DNA of 64,000 nt, from the NCBI GenBank assembly GCA_030522415.1, contig CM060105.1:13169206-13233205 (forward strand). Reading direction: 5' to 3'. Below the pieces are notes generated by a model. It saw only the letters and a program-made list of their open reading frames with translations. It ran no database searches and was not told where the DNA came from. This document shows, piece after piece, positions 46,328-57,261 of this stretch. The DNA comes from Channallabes apus (lineage: Eukaryota; Chordata; Actinopteri; Siluriformes; Clariidae). A program made the translations under genes and the position numbers. How positions within the stretch are numbered: the first letter of the stretch is position 1; each line of letters opens with the position of its first letter.

Positions 46328-47894
46328 CACTGTAAAAAATAAATCCTGAAAATAGTTGTTGGAACAAAGAAATATATGTTGGGCTAATATAATGCTGGTG
46401 TCAAAAAAGAAAAATATGTTTTCTCAATGATTGTATGAATTTCATTACTCAACTAAGAAAGTTTCATCAAGGCAACGAGTATAACTGTGTTCATGAAACA
46501 TTTAACTGCACACAAACAATTTTATGTTGGACGAACAAGAGGGACCTCTGCGCATGCGCAAAAGCGTTCTTCCAGAATTTTCGAACTTCCCGCTATTTCC
46601 TCCCGAAATGGTGAGTACTTCATGGAAACTAACTGTCCTGCAAAGTAATTAGCAATTTTAGCTTTATAACATATATATTATCCAGCAGCAAGCTTTAGAA
46701 CATTATATTTTCGAGTGTTTATTTATATAATTTGGAGTGTTACAGTAGTTATCTGGCAATGCACTCGTTTCAGCTCCTAACGCATTTTTTTTTCAGATGG
46801 TATGTACATTGACATTAATGTTAATCTATGAAACCGCTAAAGTTTAATTACGTTACATGCATTTTAATCATCTTAATGACTGATAATTTCAAAGGCTATT
46901 TGAAAAAGACGGCGCGTTAGTGCGCCACTGAGGGAGCTTAATGTTCTCACTCCTTCATCATTCATTAACCTTATAGTGTCTGAAAACGGTTATAATGGCT
47001 AAACGGACATTTTTTGTCTAGGATTTTTAATGGTTTTGAACTACAAACGGTTACTTAATTAGTTATTCATATATTTTTCTTTTTGTATTTCAGGTATTAG
47101 GGAGAATATCTGGGAAACAGTGCTTACTGCATCTGCAAACAATCTTGGAGCTTGGCAAAATTATTTCACAACATTTCTTTTTTTTATATCTTAAACCATT
47201 TCTGAGTTAAAGCAAATATTTTATTTTCAAATAAGCCACTGCACGTTTTTACTGAGAAATATCAGTATGTTTTGTTCTACAAGGCAGAAGTCTATTTATC
47301 CAGTATACTGTTTTGACTGAGTGTGATATTAGTAAGCTTTGTAACATGAATGTTAAGGGCACAGTTTCATTCTTGCATTTTGGAATGTTATTTGCATATT
47401 TTGTTATAACAATGCAGCATTTGTTTATTTGTTGAAAGAGTAGCTGGATTGCACTTAATCAATGTTGATAGTCTTTAACAGGTGTTTAAAGTTTACATTA
47501 AAAAAATATTCAAATTTAGAAGAATGTGTCATGTTATTTGAAATGTGGCTACAGTGAATAACCTACTCAAGTAAACTTTAAGATGTTAATTTTATAATTA
47601 TGCAAGCATAATTTCCAATTCAAAATATACCTTTCAGTCAACTTGGAACATTTAATTGACACAACATTATATTTCAATTTGAGACTGCTTGTTGGCCTAA
47701 CTAGGCATGTTTATTCAGCATAGAACATTTAGTTGACAGAATGTTTTATTTCAATTTGTGTGTACATTTAGAGGTAATCAGCACAGCAAAAACAAAATAG
47801 TTTATACAACTTAAATTGAGCCAACTAAAAATTTTAGATGCAACAGGTCACTAGAAATTTTTTAGTTGGAGTAGCAAGAATTTTTTTTACAGTG
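46328..47894. mobile_element. Non-autonomous CACTA/EnSpm-like transposon
   Basis: Left end CACTGTAAAAAATAAATCC, right end reading inward CACTGTAAAAAAAATTCTTG, flanked by TA (46326-46327 and 47895-47896). The 1,567-base interior has no long frame. It has a GC-rich patch (GCGCATGCGC at 46,551), ATG|GTGAGT and CAG|ATGGTATG strings that look like splice sites, and two similar blocks (ACATTTAATTGACAC and ACATTTAGTTGACAG) near the right end. Confidence 0.65.
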
Positions 47895-47896
47895 TA

Positions 47897-47940
47897 CCTG
47901 GTTGCTGAAAAGAGTTAGTTACCTCATTACTGAAAGAGAG

Positions 47941-47977
<37 letters not shown>

Positions 47978-48116
47978 GAGAGAGAGAGAGCGAGAGAGAG
48001 AGCGAGAGAGAGAGAGAGAGAACTGTTACCACTTGCTGACATCAACAACAAAAATAATAAAAAAAATTGTGGTCAGGGAAAAAAATTTATTATAATAAAT
48101 TATGAATGGCGATCAC

Positions 48117-48193
<77 letters not shown>

Positions 48194-48310
48194 GTGATGA
48201 GAACTCACAGGACTGGGACTAAACAGCTGTGTGTCTATAAGAAAACCACTTGTTTTCAGATTCGGTTTGTTATGGATGATAAAGACTGGACTTTGGAGTG
48301 ATGGTAAAAA
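47897..48310. repeat. Block shared with 54,523-54,690
   Basis: CCTGGTTGCTGAAA, then microsatellites, then GAACTCACAGGACTGGGACT and GTGTCTATAAGAAAACCAC match the block to the right of the nup85-like exon at 54,408. It indicates a duplication of nup85 locus sequence, one copy interrupted by the CACTA element. Contains (GA)n at 47,945-48,020 and (CA)n at 48,119-48,191. Confidence 0.75.
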
Positions 48311-48312
48311 GC

Positions 48313-48535
48313 TCATGTGACCTGATGAGTCCAGATTGATCCTATTCCAGAGTTATGGGCGTGTCAGGGTAAGAAGTGAAGCACATGAAGCGATGCTCCA
48401 TCATGCATAGTGTCCACTGTACAAGCCTCTGGAGACAGTGTTATGATCTGGGGTCGATCAGTTACTCAGGTCGAGACTCAGTAACGTTATGGGGCAATAA
48501 AATGAAGTCAGCTGACCACCTGAATATGTCTTCTT
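48313..48535 (+). pseudogene. Tc1/mariner transposase fragment
   Basis: The text SPDESRLILFQSYGRVRVRS (48,319 onwards) followed by degraded sequence up to KMKSADHLNM fits the first-D block of a fish Tc1 family (ESRxTLFQSDGRxRVRRE). Stops and frame changes throughout. It ends at an inserted RTE-type repeat. Confidence 0.65.
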
Positions 48536-48785
48536 CACTGGTGTTGTTGTTGGTCTTTCGGCTGCTCCCGATAAGGGGTCGCCACAGCGGAATATCCAGT
48601 CCGCACTACAACTCGGTACAGACTTTAAGCCGGATGCCCTTCCTGACGCACCCCTCCCATTTGTTATCCGGGCTTTATCTGGGACCGGCACTGCATCTAG
48701 TGGCTGGGGTTTGGGCACAGGATGGGAATCGAACCCGGGCCTTCCGCATGGCAGGCGAAACACCTACCACTGAGCCACCAGTGCC
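48536..48785 (+). mobile_element. RTE/Rex3-type tail repeat with short duplication
   Basis: Contains AAGGGGTCGCCACAGCGGA, GCCGGATGCCCTTCCTGACG and GGGACCGGCACTGCATC, well-known fish repeat words of Rex3-like tails. The flanks share CTTCACTG (48,532-48,539 and 48,795-48,802), a plausible target duplication. It splits the Tc1 fragment. Confidence 0.65.
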
Positions 48786-48802
48786 TTTTCTACTTCACTG
48801 AT

Positions 48803-49290
48803 GTCACGGGGTTTAATAATAATTATAATAATTCCAGGCCTGAGTGTGAGTGTGAGAGAGCGGTTCTGAGGAATCATGAACTGGACACTACGCCAGCTTC
48901 TACAGTATATTCATGGAAAGAATCGGTTTTTGTTGTTAGATATAGAAACTAAACCAGACAAGATGTTTAATAATAAACTACGTTTGATGGACAGAAGTGA
49001 TTTGACATGATGATGAACTCTTGGTGAATTTTCTCTTCATAGTAAAAATGTGTTATTTCATGTAGTTTGTTATTTAAACTTTGGTCCCATTAGCTTCATG
49101 TCTGTGAAAAGTCTAAAAAGCAGCTGATGGCGGTTTTATCTGCTCGCTCATTACCAGGACTGAAACCACATCATGTGTGTAATCAAATCTAAAGGTGACT
49201 GTATGATGAAATCTTGTCGTGCGCAACATTTAACAGTCCAGGCCGTGTATTTACTGTAGTATCTAGTGGAGAAACGTCTCCTCATGCTGT
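48803..49290. other. Spacer, no gene
   Basis: AT-rich; no exon, repeat or RNA gene recognised. Confidence 0.5.
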
Positions 49291-50064
49291 AAATTCAATT
49301 CAATTCAATTCAATTTTATTTATATAGCGCTTTTAACAATGGTCATTGTCTCAAAGCAGCTTCACAAAAATTAAAGAAATTTTACACAAAAAAAAAAAAA
49401 AAAAACTATATATAGAATAATTATATATAAAATAATAAATAAATATATAAAATTATAATAGAAAATAGATAAATAAAAACAAATAATAATAATAATTATA
49501 GAAAAGAAAATAATTGGAAGTGTGGATGTGTGAGAAAAATGTGCAGATAATAATGAGACGAATGAATGAAATTTCTCTGATGAGCAAGCCAAGGGTGACG
49601 GCGACGGTGGCAAGGAAAAACTCCCTGAGATGGCATTAGGAAGAAACCTTGAGAGGAACCAGACTCAACAGGGAACCCATCCTCATTTGGGCGATAACAG
49701 ATAGAAATGATATAACATCTTGTGTGTTGTGCAGGTGAAAATTCAATATGACAGAAATTATTTAAATTGACATGAAGACCAGTTCAGCATAGGGACGAGT
49801 CAGTAGGTGCAGAGGGCAGATGAGGTCTGGATCACTGGAAGCACAGGAGCAGCATGTGTAGGTCCAACCATCATAAAGCTGAATCCAGCTGGAGCTGGTC
49901 CTTCTCTGGATGCCTCAGGAACCTCACAGGGTCGGCCATTGTCTACTGAAGCTGGCAAAATCTCCCGATGCCTCGGGATGGGTAGAGAAATACAGAACAG
50001 ATGGGGAGAATTAGCGTAGTTGCCATTCGGTATAGGTGTACTGGAGTATGAGTACTGGGATGAG

Positions 50065-53025
50065 TTATGTGTATGCCAGATTAAAAAGATGCGTCTTGAG
50101 GCTACTTTTGAACTGAGAAACCGTGTCTGCTCCCCGAACACTGTCTGGAAGGCTATTCCAAAGCTTTGGAGCTAAATATGAAAAAGCCCTACCCCCTTTT
50201 GTAGATTTTGAAATTCTGGGAACTACCAGAAGTCCGGAGTTTTGTGATCTTAAGGCGCGTGGTGGATTGTAGCGTATCAGAAGACTGGTTAGGTATGTGG
50301 GAGCTAAACCATTTAAGGCCTTGTATGTAAGTAATACTATTTTGTAATTTATTCTAAACTGAACAGGTAGCCAGTGCAGGGATGATAATATTGGGGTTAT
50401 ATGATCATATTTTCTGGATCTAGTGAGAACCCTGGCAGCTGCATTTTGGATTAACTGAAGCTTGTTTATTGAGGATGCAGGACAACCACCTAGTAATGCA
50501 TTACAATAGTCCAGTCTGGAGGTCATGAATGCATGAACTAGTTTTTCTGCATCAGATACGGATAAGATGTTCCTAAGTTTAGCAATATTTCGAAGATGGA
50601 AAAAGGCTGTTTTTGTGATATTTGAAATGTGATTTTCAAAAGACAAGTTACTGTCTAATATTACTCCCAGATCTTTTACTGCTGAGCTGGTAATAACAGT
50701 ACATCCTTCTAAGCGCAAGCTGAATTTTGAAAGCTGTTGTGTGCTGGTTTTTGGGCCAATAAGTAATATCTCTGTCTTATCTGAATTTAATAAAAGAAAG
50801 TTATTGGTCATCCAATCTTTTATGTCCTGGACACACTCAGTTAATCTAGACAGCTTAGGTATTTCGTCTGGTTTAGTTGAGATATATAATTGGGTATCAT
50901 CAGCATAACAATGGAAACTAATCCCATGTCTTCTAATGATGTTACCCAAGGGAAGCATGTATATTGAGAACAACAGAGGTCCTAAAACTGACCCTTGTGG
51001 GACCCCATATTTCACTGGCATTATACCAGACGGTTCTCCATTTAGATCTACAAAATGGTAGCGATCAGACAGGTAAGATCTAAACCATTTTAATGCCTGT
51101 CCCTGAATACCTATATAATTTTGTAAGCGATCTATGAGAATATTATGATCTATAGTGTCGAATGCAGCACTAAGATCAAGCAGGACTAGCAATGAGATGC
51201 AGCCTTGGTCTGAAGCTAAAAACAAGTCATTTGTAATCTTAACTAGTGCAGTTTCTGTGCTATGATGGGGCCTGAATCCTGACTGAAATTCTTCAAGGAT
51301 GTTGTTATCCTGCAAGAATGTGCAAATTTGAGCTGATACTACTTTTTCTAGTATTTTTGATATGAACGGGAGGTTTGAAATCAGTCTGTAATTTTTTATT
51401 TCATTCGCGTCCAAATTAGATTTTTTAAGAAGCGGCTTAATAACTGCTAACTTGAAAGGTTTAGGGACGTGACCTAGATGTAATGAAGAATTAATAATGT
51501 TTAGGAGTGGCTCTCCAACCGTAAGCATCACTTCTTTTAAAAATCTGGTTGGGATTGGGTCTAACAGGCACGTTGTTGATTTAGCCGAGGTGATGAGTTT
51601 ATACAGCTCTTCCTGTCCTATACCTGTAAAGCAGTGAAAATCTAAATGTGAAGCTATAGGCTGAACTGGATCGTGAGATACTATTAGAGGTTGAACCTCC
51701 ATTATTTTCTTCCTGATATTATTGATTTTTTCATTAAATAAGTCCATAAAGTCTTCACTTCTAAACTGTGATGGGATACTCTCTGCGGGCATCTTAGGTT
51801 TTGTTAGGCGAGCCACTGTACTAAATAAGAACCTGGGATTGTTTTGGTTTCTTGCTATCAGTTGGCTAAGATGCTCGGTCCTAGCAGTTTTTAGAGCCTG
51901 TCTATAGCTGCACATACTGTCTTTATATGCAATTCGAAGGACTTCTAATTTAGTTTTCCTCCATTTTCGCTCGAGGTTACGGGTTGCTCTCTTTAGGGCG
52001 CGAGTATGACTGTTGTACCACGGTGCCAATGTTTTATCTCTGACTTTTTTTAATCTGATGGGAGCAACAGTGTCTAATGTACTGGTAAAAATAGTGCCCA
52101 TGCTGCTAGTCACTTCATCTAGATCATCTGCATTTAGGGGTCTAATAAGAAATTGGGACAGATCCGGCAGATTACTTGTGAATCTGTCTTTAGTGGTGGG
52201 ATTCATATTTCTAACAGATTGATGACGTGGGGAGACACAGCTAATCTGTTCTACGGGTAGAGTATATGTCAGGAGGTGATGATCTGTGATATCATCACTT
52301 TGAGGTATGATCTCTATATTAGAGACATCTATACCATGGGATATAATTAAATCTAGCGTATGATTAAAGCGGTGAGTTGCTCCAATTATATTTTGCTTAA
52401 CCCCAAAGGAATTTAGTAAATCCATAAATGTGAGTGCTAAAGCGTCGTTAGCATCATCTACATGAATGTTAAAGTCTCCTACTATCAACACTTTGTCAGA
52501 GTTAACCAATAGGTCTGATAGCAGATGTCCAAATTCTTTAAGAAAATCGCCATATGGCCCCGGGGGTCTGTACACGGTGGCCAGGGTAAAATATAGCAAG
52601 GGTTTATTACGTATTTCATTTAGTGCAACATTAATGATAAGCACTTCAAATGAATTAAACCTGGGCCTTATTTTCTGGGTAACAGTGAGTACATCATTGT
52701 AGATAGTGGCGACACCACCACCGCGACCAATTAGACGGAGCTCATGCTTATAGAAATATCCTGACGGAGTAGACTCATTCAGACCAAAATATTCATTTGG
52801 TTTAAGCCAGGTTTCAGTGAGACAGAGTGCGTCAAGGCAATAATCTGAGATAATTTCATTTACAATAAGTGCTTTAGGCGCAAGGGATCTAATGTTGAGT
52901 AGTCCAAACTTTAGAGGTGGATTTTGACTACTTATTTTGCCTTTTTCTGGTTTTATGGTTATCAGATTGTTTCGGGCAAATTTAACAAATTTATTCTTTT
53001 TTCTCAGTATTCGGGGAACAGACAC
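50065..53025 (-). CDS. L2 ORF2 polyprotein, endonuclease and reverse transcriptase, intact
   Basis: 986 codons without a break. Endonuclease about residues 38-256: [64 protein letters not shown] about 480-760: [83 protein letters not shown] with the catalytic YADD at 707-710. The C-terminal region has [13 protein letters not shown] and [18 protein letters not shown]. It nicks target DNA and copies its RNA onto it. About 30-40% divergent from copies A and B, so a separate subfamily. NYRLIS has L where P is usual. Confidence 0.93.
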   Translation of the reverse strand: MSVPRILRKKNKFVKFARNNLITIKPEKGKISSQNPPLKFGLLNIRSLAPKALIVNEIISDYCLDALCLTETWLKPNEYFGLNESTPSGYFYKHELRLIGRGGGVATIYNDVLTVTQKIRPRFNSFEVLIINVALNEIRNKPLLYFTLATVYRPPGPYGDFLKEFGHLLSDLLVNSDKVLIVGDFNIHVDDANDALALTFMDLLNSFGVKQNIIGATHRFNHTLDLIISHGIDVSNIEIIPQSDDITDHHLLTYTLPVEQISCVSPRHQSVRNMNPTTKDRFTSNLPDLSQFLIRPLNADDLDEVTSSMGTIFTSTLDTVAPIRLKKVRDKTLAPWYNSHTRALKRATRNLERKWRKTKLEVLRIAYKDSMCSYRQALKTARTEHLSQLIARNQNNPRFLFSTVARLTKPKMPAESIPSQFRSEDFMDLFNEKINNIRKKIMEVQPLIVSHDPVQPIASHLDFHCFTGIGQEELYKLITSAKSTTCLLDPIPTRFLKEVMLTVGEPLLNIINSSLHLGHVPKPFKLAVIKPLLKKSNLDANEIKNYRLISNLPFISKILEKVVSAQICTFLQDNNILEEFQSGFRPHHSTETALVKITNDLFLASDQGCISLLVLLDLSAAFDTIDHNILIDRLQNYIGIQGQALKWFRSYLSDRYHFVDLNGEPSGIMPVKYGVPQGSVLGPLLFSIYMLPLGNIIRRHGISFHCYADDTQLYISTKPDEIPKLSRLTECVQDIKDWMTNNFLLLNSDKTEILLIGPKTSTQQLSKFSLRLEGCTVITSSAVKDLGVILDSNLSFENHISNITKTAFFHLRNIAKLRNILSVSDAEKLVHAFMTSRLDYCNALLGGCPASSINKLQLIQNAAARVLTRSRKYDHITPILSSLHWLPVQFRINYKIVLLTYKALNGLAPTYLTSLLIRYNPPRALRSQNSGLLVVPRISKSTKGGRAFSYLAPKLWNSLPDSVRGADTVSQFKSSLKTHLFNLAYT

Positions 53026-53121
53026 AGTTTCTATAGGACAAGCTATGTGTGTTCGTCTATCACTACGGTGAGTTGTGATGTGTCTAATATGTTTGGAATC
53101 TACAGTATGACTTACCGCCAG

Positions 53122-54045
53122 TCAGATGGTTCGTAGTGTTCTGGAGATGTTGTCAGAGAGGACCGCTGCTCCAGCTCTGCTAGGGTGTAGGCCATCGGTG
53201 TGATAGAGCCTAGGACGCTCCCAGAAAACATTCCAGTTATCAACAAAGCGTAATTTCTGTTGTTGACACCAAGATTGTAACCATTCATTAAAAGCAAATA
53301 ATCTACTGAACTTCTCGATTCCTCGCTGAAATGTGGGAAGCGGTCCAGATACGATGATCCTTGTCGTGGGTGATGTGCTGCGGACCTTCTCGACCAGGCT
53401 CCTGAAGTCCTTCTTTAGGATCTCCGTCTGCCTCAGCCTGGTGTCGTTCGTGCCGGCATGAAGAACCACAGCTCCAATGTTCCTCCTCAGGGCAGCAGGC
53501 ACCTGTGCAGCAACATCAAGAACACGTGCACCAGGTAAACAGCGTGTGTGCACCTTACCTTTAGCCGTGGTAGCACGCACGTGATGAACGATGGAGTCTC
53601 CGATGACCAGGACGTCGTGTGCCGCCTCGCGGAGAGGAGCGAAGCGGTTTTGGGTCGAGATGTCGAAGACGGGTGGTGGTGGTGGAGGGGGAGAGGTCCT
53701 CGCCCGGGGCTTGGCGTGCTTCTTCCGCCGCTCCTGTATCCAGGGTCCGTGGTATCCCGGCGCCGGGGTGTAGAAACACTGGGCGGGCTGCGTCCTTGGT
53801 GTGTTGGACCTGGGCAGAGAAACACGCGGGGTTGAGGTTGTAGGAGAATTCTCACGCCGAGAATTTACCTGGGACAGGTGAGCGTCGGTCTGCGTCGATT
53901 CCAGCATGGCTTTCCGCTGCTGTAACCGGGCCAGCTTCACCTGTAGCTCACGGATCAGCTTCTCCACGGCCTCCACCTCCAAATCCACCGAGTGCAGCTC
54001 CAATGTCTCCTCACCTGCACTCAGAGGCAGAATCACAACCGACAT
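53122..54045 (-). CDS. L2 ORF1 with coiled coil and SGNH esterase domain, intact
   Basis: 307 codons from the ATG at 54045; an earlier in-frame ATG at 54114 adds 23 hydrophobic residues but the shorter start fits the family better. Order: coiled coil (VEAVEKLIRELQVKLARLQQ), a proline/arginine-rich linker with SPPPPPPPVF, then the SGNH fold: GDSIVHHV (nucleophile serine), LHAGTNDTRL, and DGLHPSRAGA (Asp and His). Esterase-type ORF1 proteins of CR1/L2 LINEs bind RNA and lipids or act as lipolytic enzymes; the role in retrotransposition is not settled. All catalytic residues are visible. Confidence 0.9.
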   Translation of the reverse strand: MSVVILPLSAGEETLELHSVDLEVEAVEKLIRELQVKLARLQQRKAMLESTQTDAHLSQVNSRRENSPTTSTPRVSLPRSNTPRTQPAQCFYTPAPGYHGPWIQERRKKHAKPRARTSPPPPPPPVFDISTQNRFAPLREAAHDVLVIGDSIVHHVRATTAKGKVHTRCLPGARVLDVAAQVPAALRRNIGAVVLHAGTNDTRLRQTEILKKDFRSLVEKVRSTSPTTRIIVSGPLPTFQRGIEKFSRLFAFNEWLQSWCQQQKLRFVDNWNVFWERPRLYHTDGLHPSRAGAAVLSDNISRTLRTI

Positions 54046-54407
54046 GGTGTCTAAACACGGAAAAAATCGGTGTGAGGAAGCGAAAACAAGCTTTACAAAC
54101 AAACAAACAAACATGATAGCTGGGCTAGCGATGCTAATGCTAATTAGTGATGCTAATGTCGGCTAATGTGCTGCAAAACAATTAAAACTTAACGATATAA
54201 CACGCGTTTCGAGTAAATATATTATAAGATACTTATCCGTTTTATGTACACTCTTCGTAAGGGGACGAAAAAGTTTAAAAGTTGGTCAGTATGGTGGAGC
54301 TCGGAAAAAAGCAGCTTCTCACACACACACACACACACACACGTGTAAAAGATGAGGAGCGATAGATAACCTGAATATATAATAAATGTAGAATCTGTTG
54401 TTCTTAC

Positions 54408-54524
54408 TGAGGTTTCTTGTTCTTGCTCGGCAGGTCGTCTCTGATGTTCTGCAGCCTGACGAAGATGTGGTGAGACTCGTTGAAGAGTTTGCGCAGGATG
54501 GGAGAGTAGATGTCCAATCAATAC
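54408..54524 (-). pseudogene. nup85: nup85-like N-terminal exon with in-frame stop
   Basis: It encodes [20 protein letters not shown] then LQNIRDDL, matching the [22 protein letters not shown] segment of Nup85, and ends at a CA|GTAAGA donor. The first ten bases after the AACCAG acceptor give a TGA in this frame, so either the acceptor has moved or the exon start has been replaced. Exons between here and 45,627 are not found. Confidence 0.72.
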
Positions 54525-54549
54525 CTGGTTGCTGAAAGTAAGAGCATTA

Positions 54550-54581
<32 letters not shown>

Positions 54582-55394
54582 ACTATGATGATGAGAACTC
54601 ACAGGATTGGGACTAAACAGCTGTGTGTCTATAAGAAAACCACTTGTTAGGTTTTAGTTTGTTAGGGAGCGTAAAGTCTGGACTTCGGAGTGAGGAGAAC
54701 GTCTGTATGTCTGTCCAGCTGGATTTAGTCACAGCATCACATAAAACTGGATCAATAGAATTTAAAGAAACTTTGCAGGCAGGTGGAAGTGAAGAGTCTC
54801 TTCTAGACTCAGACTGTCTCACTTCAGAAACGGGGTTACACAATCAGAGTTAATTATAACGGAAATGAAGTTTTACTCTCAAACCAAGAACAGGATTCAC
54901 GTGTAACTTATTACTTTATTTCATAATGTTTCATTAATGAACTTCACCGAAAATAACACAGTTAACCAGTTTAAAGTTAAGTTAAGCCTTTATTTGTCAC
55001 ATATACATTACAGCACAGTGAAATTCCTTCTTCGCATATCCCAGCGTTCAAGTTGAGTTCAAGCTGGTTAAGAAGAGACTCAGTGTGGAAGTATCACTCC
55101 CTGGTTATATTAACACCACTCCAGATGAGAATTCGCTGTTTTTCTTTTAGTTAAATTTTCCTTTTGTTTCTTTCCTCATTTGCTTTTTTTATTCATCTCT
55201 ATCTAACTATTTATGTTAATTGGCTAATTTAACACTATATCATAAACACGATACCGTCAATCTCAGCAGCGTTTAAATGTTGCTACAATGTTTTCATTTC
55301 TGTAAAGTTTTGACTTGCATCCCTCCCTGCTTGTTTCTTTGTATGTCTTTTGCACTTTTAATTCCTTTCACAGCACTGATCATCTGTTTCACTA

Positions 55395-55452
<58 letters not shown>

Positions 55453-55594
55453 ATATTTATACACATCTGCACGGCACAATCATTTACATAAACACTCAGC
55501 GTCACCGCAGCCACTCCGACCTCACAGCACACACAGACATGGAGGACACACTCGCATACAAGCGCCTACATGTCCACTTATACCTCATTCATTT
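54525..55594. other. Spacer with repeat tails and microsatellites
   Basis: Second copy of the 47,897 block at 54,523-54,690; a dispersed tail at 54,965-55,060 (TTTGTCACATATACATTACA); (CA)n at 54,549-54,574 and 55,397-55,449. No gene recognised. Confidence 0.6.
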
Positions 55595-55643
55595 GTCAAA
55601 AATCATTGGAAAAAATCAAGAATTTGCAAGAATCCCTCAATTT
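55595..55643 (+). repeat. 49-base inverted repeat, left arm
   Basis: An exact reverse complement of 56068-56116, with a 424-base spacer. The right arm is in its natural place in the polymerase frame; the left arm is an extra inverted piece at the point where the polymerase sequence ends. This is the signature of a fold-back or template-switch rearrangement. Confidence 0.92.
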
Positions 55644-56889
55644 GCTGCTGCGTCGCTGTTGTTGTTGCTGTTCACAACATGTTCTACATAGAGGAAAGAG
55701 GAGTTTGCTTTTCATGCGATATGGGAGAACGGGTGCCCACAAACCCCTAGGCGGTAATACTTTAGCTCTGATTATACCAAAATAATTGTCAAGAGGCTCA
55801 AAGTCCTGATAAATGATGATGGGGTGACCGATCGGGTATGTCTTTGTCTTGTTTACATACGGGTAAAGAGAGGTAAAATCAAAATAATCGATTCTCTCAC
55901 CGGGGTTAGCTACGTAATGTAAGTGTAAAGTATTTGTTCGGCCACCATAAAGGGCATCACGGGGGTTTAAGCGCTCCGGAAAGTCAAACTCTTTTAGAAA
56001 GTTTATTACGCCGCTGTCGCTTTTCTTCATTTCACTCCACTCATGTTCCCATATTGTTGTGACATGTAAATTGAGGGATTCTTGCAAATTCTTGATTTTT
56101 TCCAATGATTTTTGACGGACATCTCCAAAGCTAACCTTAGAAGAGCTAAGAGGATGTGTGGTCATTGAGGGAAAACACTTTTCACAACCGTGATAAAAAC
56201 AACCAAGAAACTCGAAAGCCTTTCGCGTCTGACCTACTTCACAATAACCATCGACAAAATATTGACCAAACCTAGCTTCACCCAAGTTCAACACATGTTG
56301 AATGGGTAGATTCTGTGTGACTGAAATGTATTCGAGCCACTGGATAGACGGTGTTGAAAAAGATTTCTGCCTGTTGATGTAATTGTCAAGTGGCGGAATA
56401 GCTAGGGTGTTTTTAGGTAGAAACATGGTTCTAAAGATTTTCATGCAAACAGAAGCGATAGTTATGCATTTAAAGGGGTCGACCTTTGTACTCTGAAGTA
56501 TCTCATTTCTGAAAGCTAAACACCCCTTTCTCAAAATGTCAACATCGTTGATACAGTATTCAGCCATCTCTTTCTTAAAATCAAAGACTTTGTCAGTTAC
56601 CGTTGCGTACCACTTGAAAAACTCGACTCTGTCTTTAGGCATCATACTATCCACGCCGTAAAACTTTGGCTCAGGATATGGGCCTACATAGTTTTGGTGT
56701 TCTAAGGTGTTCCAGAAATGTGGAAAATAGCCTTTCTTTTTTTCTGAAAATCCCATGGCTTTAGGGAAGCTGCTAAGCTTCATGGGTAAGAAAGATAGGC
56801 TATCGATGTAGACCTGACGGAACTCGGAATCGTTGAAGCAAAGAATTTTACCGCCTTGCGCAATGATATCAGGTGTTATTCCCTCTTTC
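55644..56889 (-). pseudogene. Polinton-type DNA polymerase B, second part, truncated
   Basis: It continues the polymerase on the far side of the LTR element. The third exonuclease motif is AEYCINDVDILRKGC. The FEFLGCFYHGCEKCF block is typical of Polinton polymerases. Polymerase motif A is FDFTSLYPYV with KTYPIGHP. The frame then runs to about 55,644 and into the inverted 49-base piece. Motif B (KxxxNSxYG) and motif C (DTDS) are absent, so no polymerase activity is possible. A viral or transposon origin is clear; the break is final for this copy. Confidence 0.85.
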
Positions 56890-57238
56890 TGTGACGGTTA
56901 ACCCCTAGAGGGCGCCTAACGCCCGTTTTTGGTTTTGTAGTTTGTGTTTGCTAGTTAACTTCAGTTCCCAGTATGCACCTCGGTCAGGTGACGTAAGAAG
57001 CTCACCTGAACCGAGGGAAGACTAATTATGGTTTGTTTTATGTTTAGTATAAATAGCCTGGCTGAAGTTCAGTCAGGCGTCTAGCTTTTGTTGTGTTAAG
57101 ATTCAGTTTGTGTTTGGTGTTTTGTTTCCTTTATTTATGTTAAAATGAATAAAAGGACTTTGATCAACCGTCAGCTCGCTTCCTCCGCGTTCATGCCACA
57201 CACACACTCCAAGCGCAGACAAGCAGGGAATCGTGACA
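56890..57238 (+). repeat. 5' LTR
   Basis: Promoter TATAAATA at 57048-57055 and polyadenylation signal AATAAA at 57148-57153; begins TGTGACGG and ends CGTGACA. Confidence 0.92.
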
Positions 57239-57261
57239 GAAAGCTAGACCGTTCAAGTGGC

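Larger units (their letters stand above)
49291..54320 (-). mobile_element. L2-clade LINE, copy C, both reading frames open
   Basis: The 3' tail (left) is AATTCAATTCAATTCAATT as read on the + strand, with an untranslated region sharing GCTTTTAACAATGGTCATTG and TCCCTGAGATGGCA with copies A and B. ORF2 (50065-53025) and ORF1 (53122-54045) are intact and 96 bases apart. The 5' end is approximate, before the (CA)n at 54,321. It lies inside the nup85-like locus between exon remnants. Confidence 0.88.

Noticed and set aside
48203..48240. Additional nup85 exon (text ending LFSPNP before GTGAGTTC, also at 54,600-54,630)
   Set aside because: Splice-like ends are present in both copies of the block, but I could not match the short peptide to Nup85 with any confidence.
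53548..53843. GC-rich frames antisense to the L2 ORF1
   Set aside because: They mirror the proline-rich linker of ORF1 and disappear outside it.
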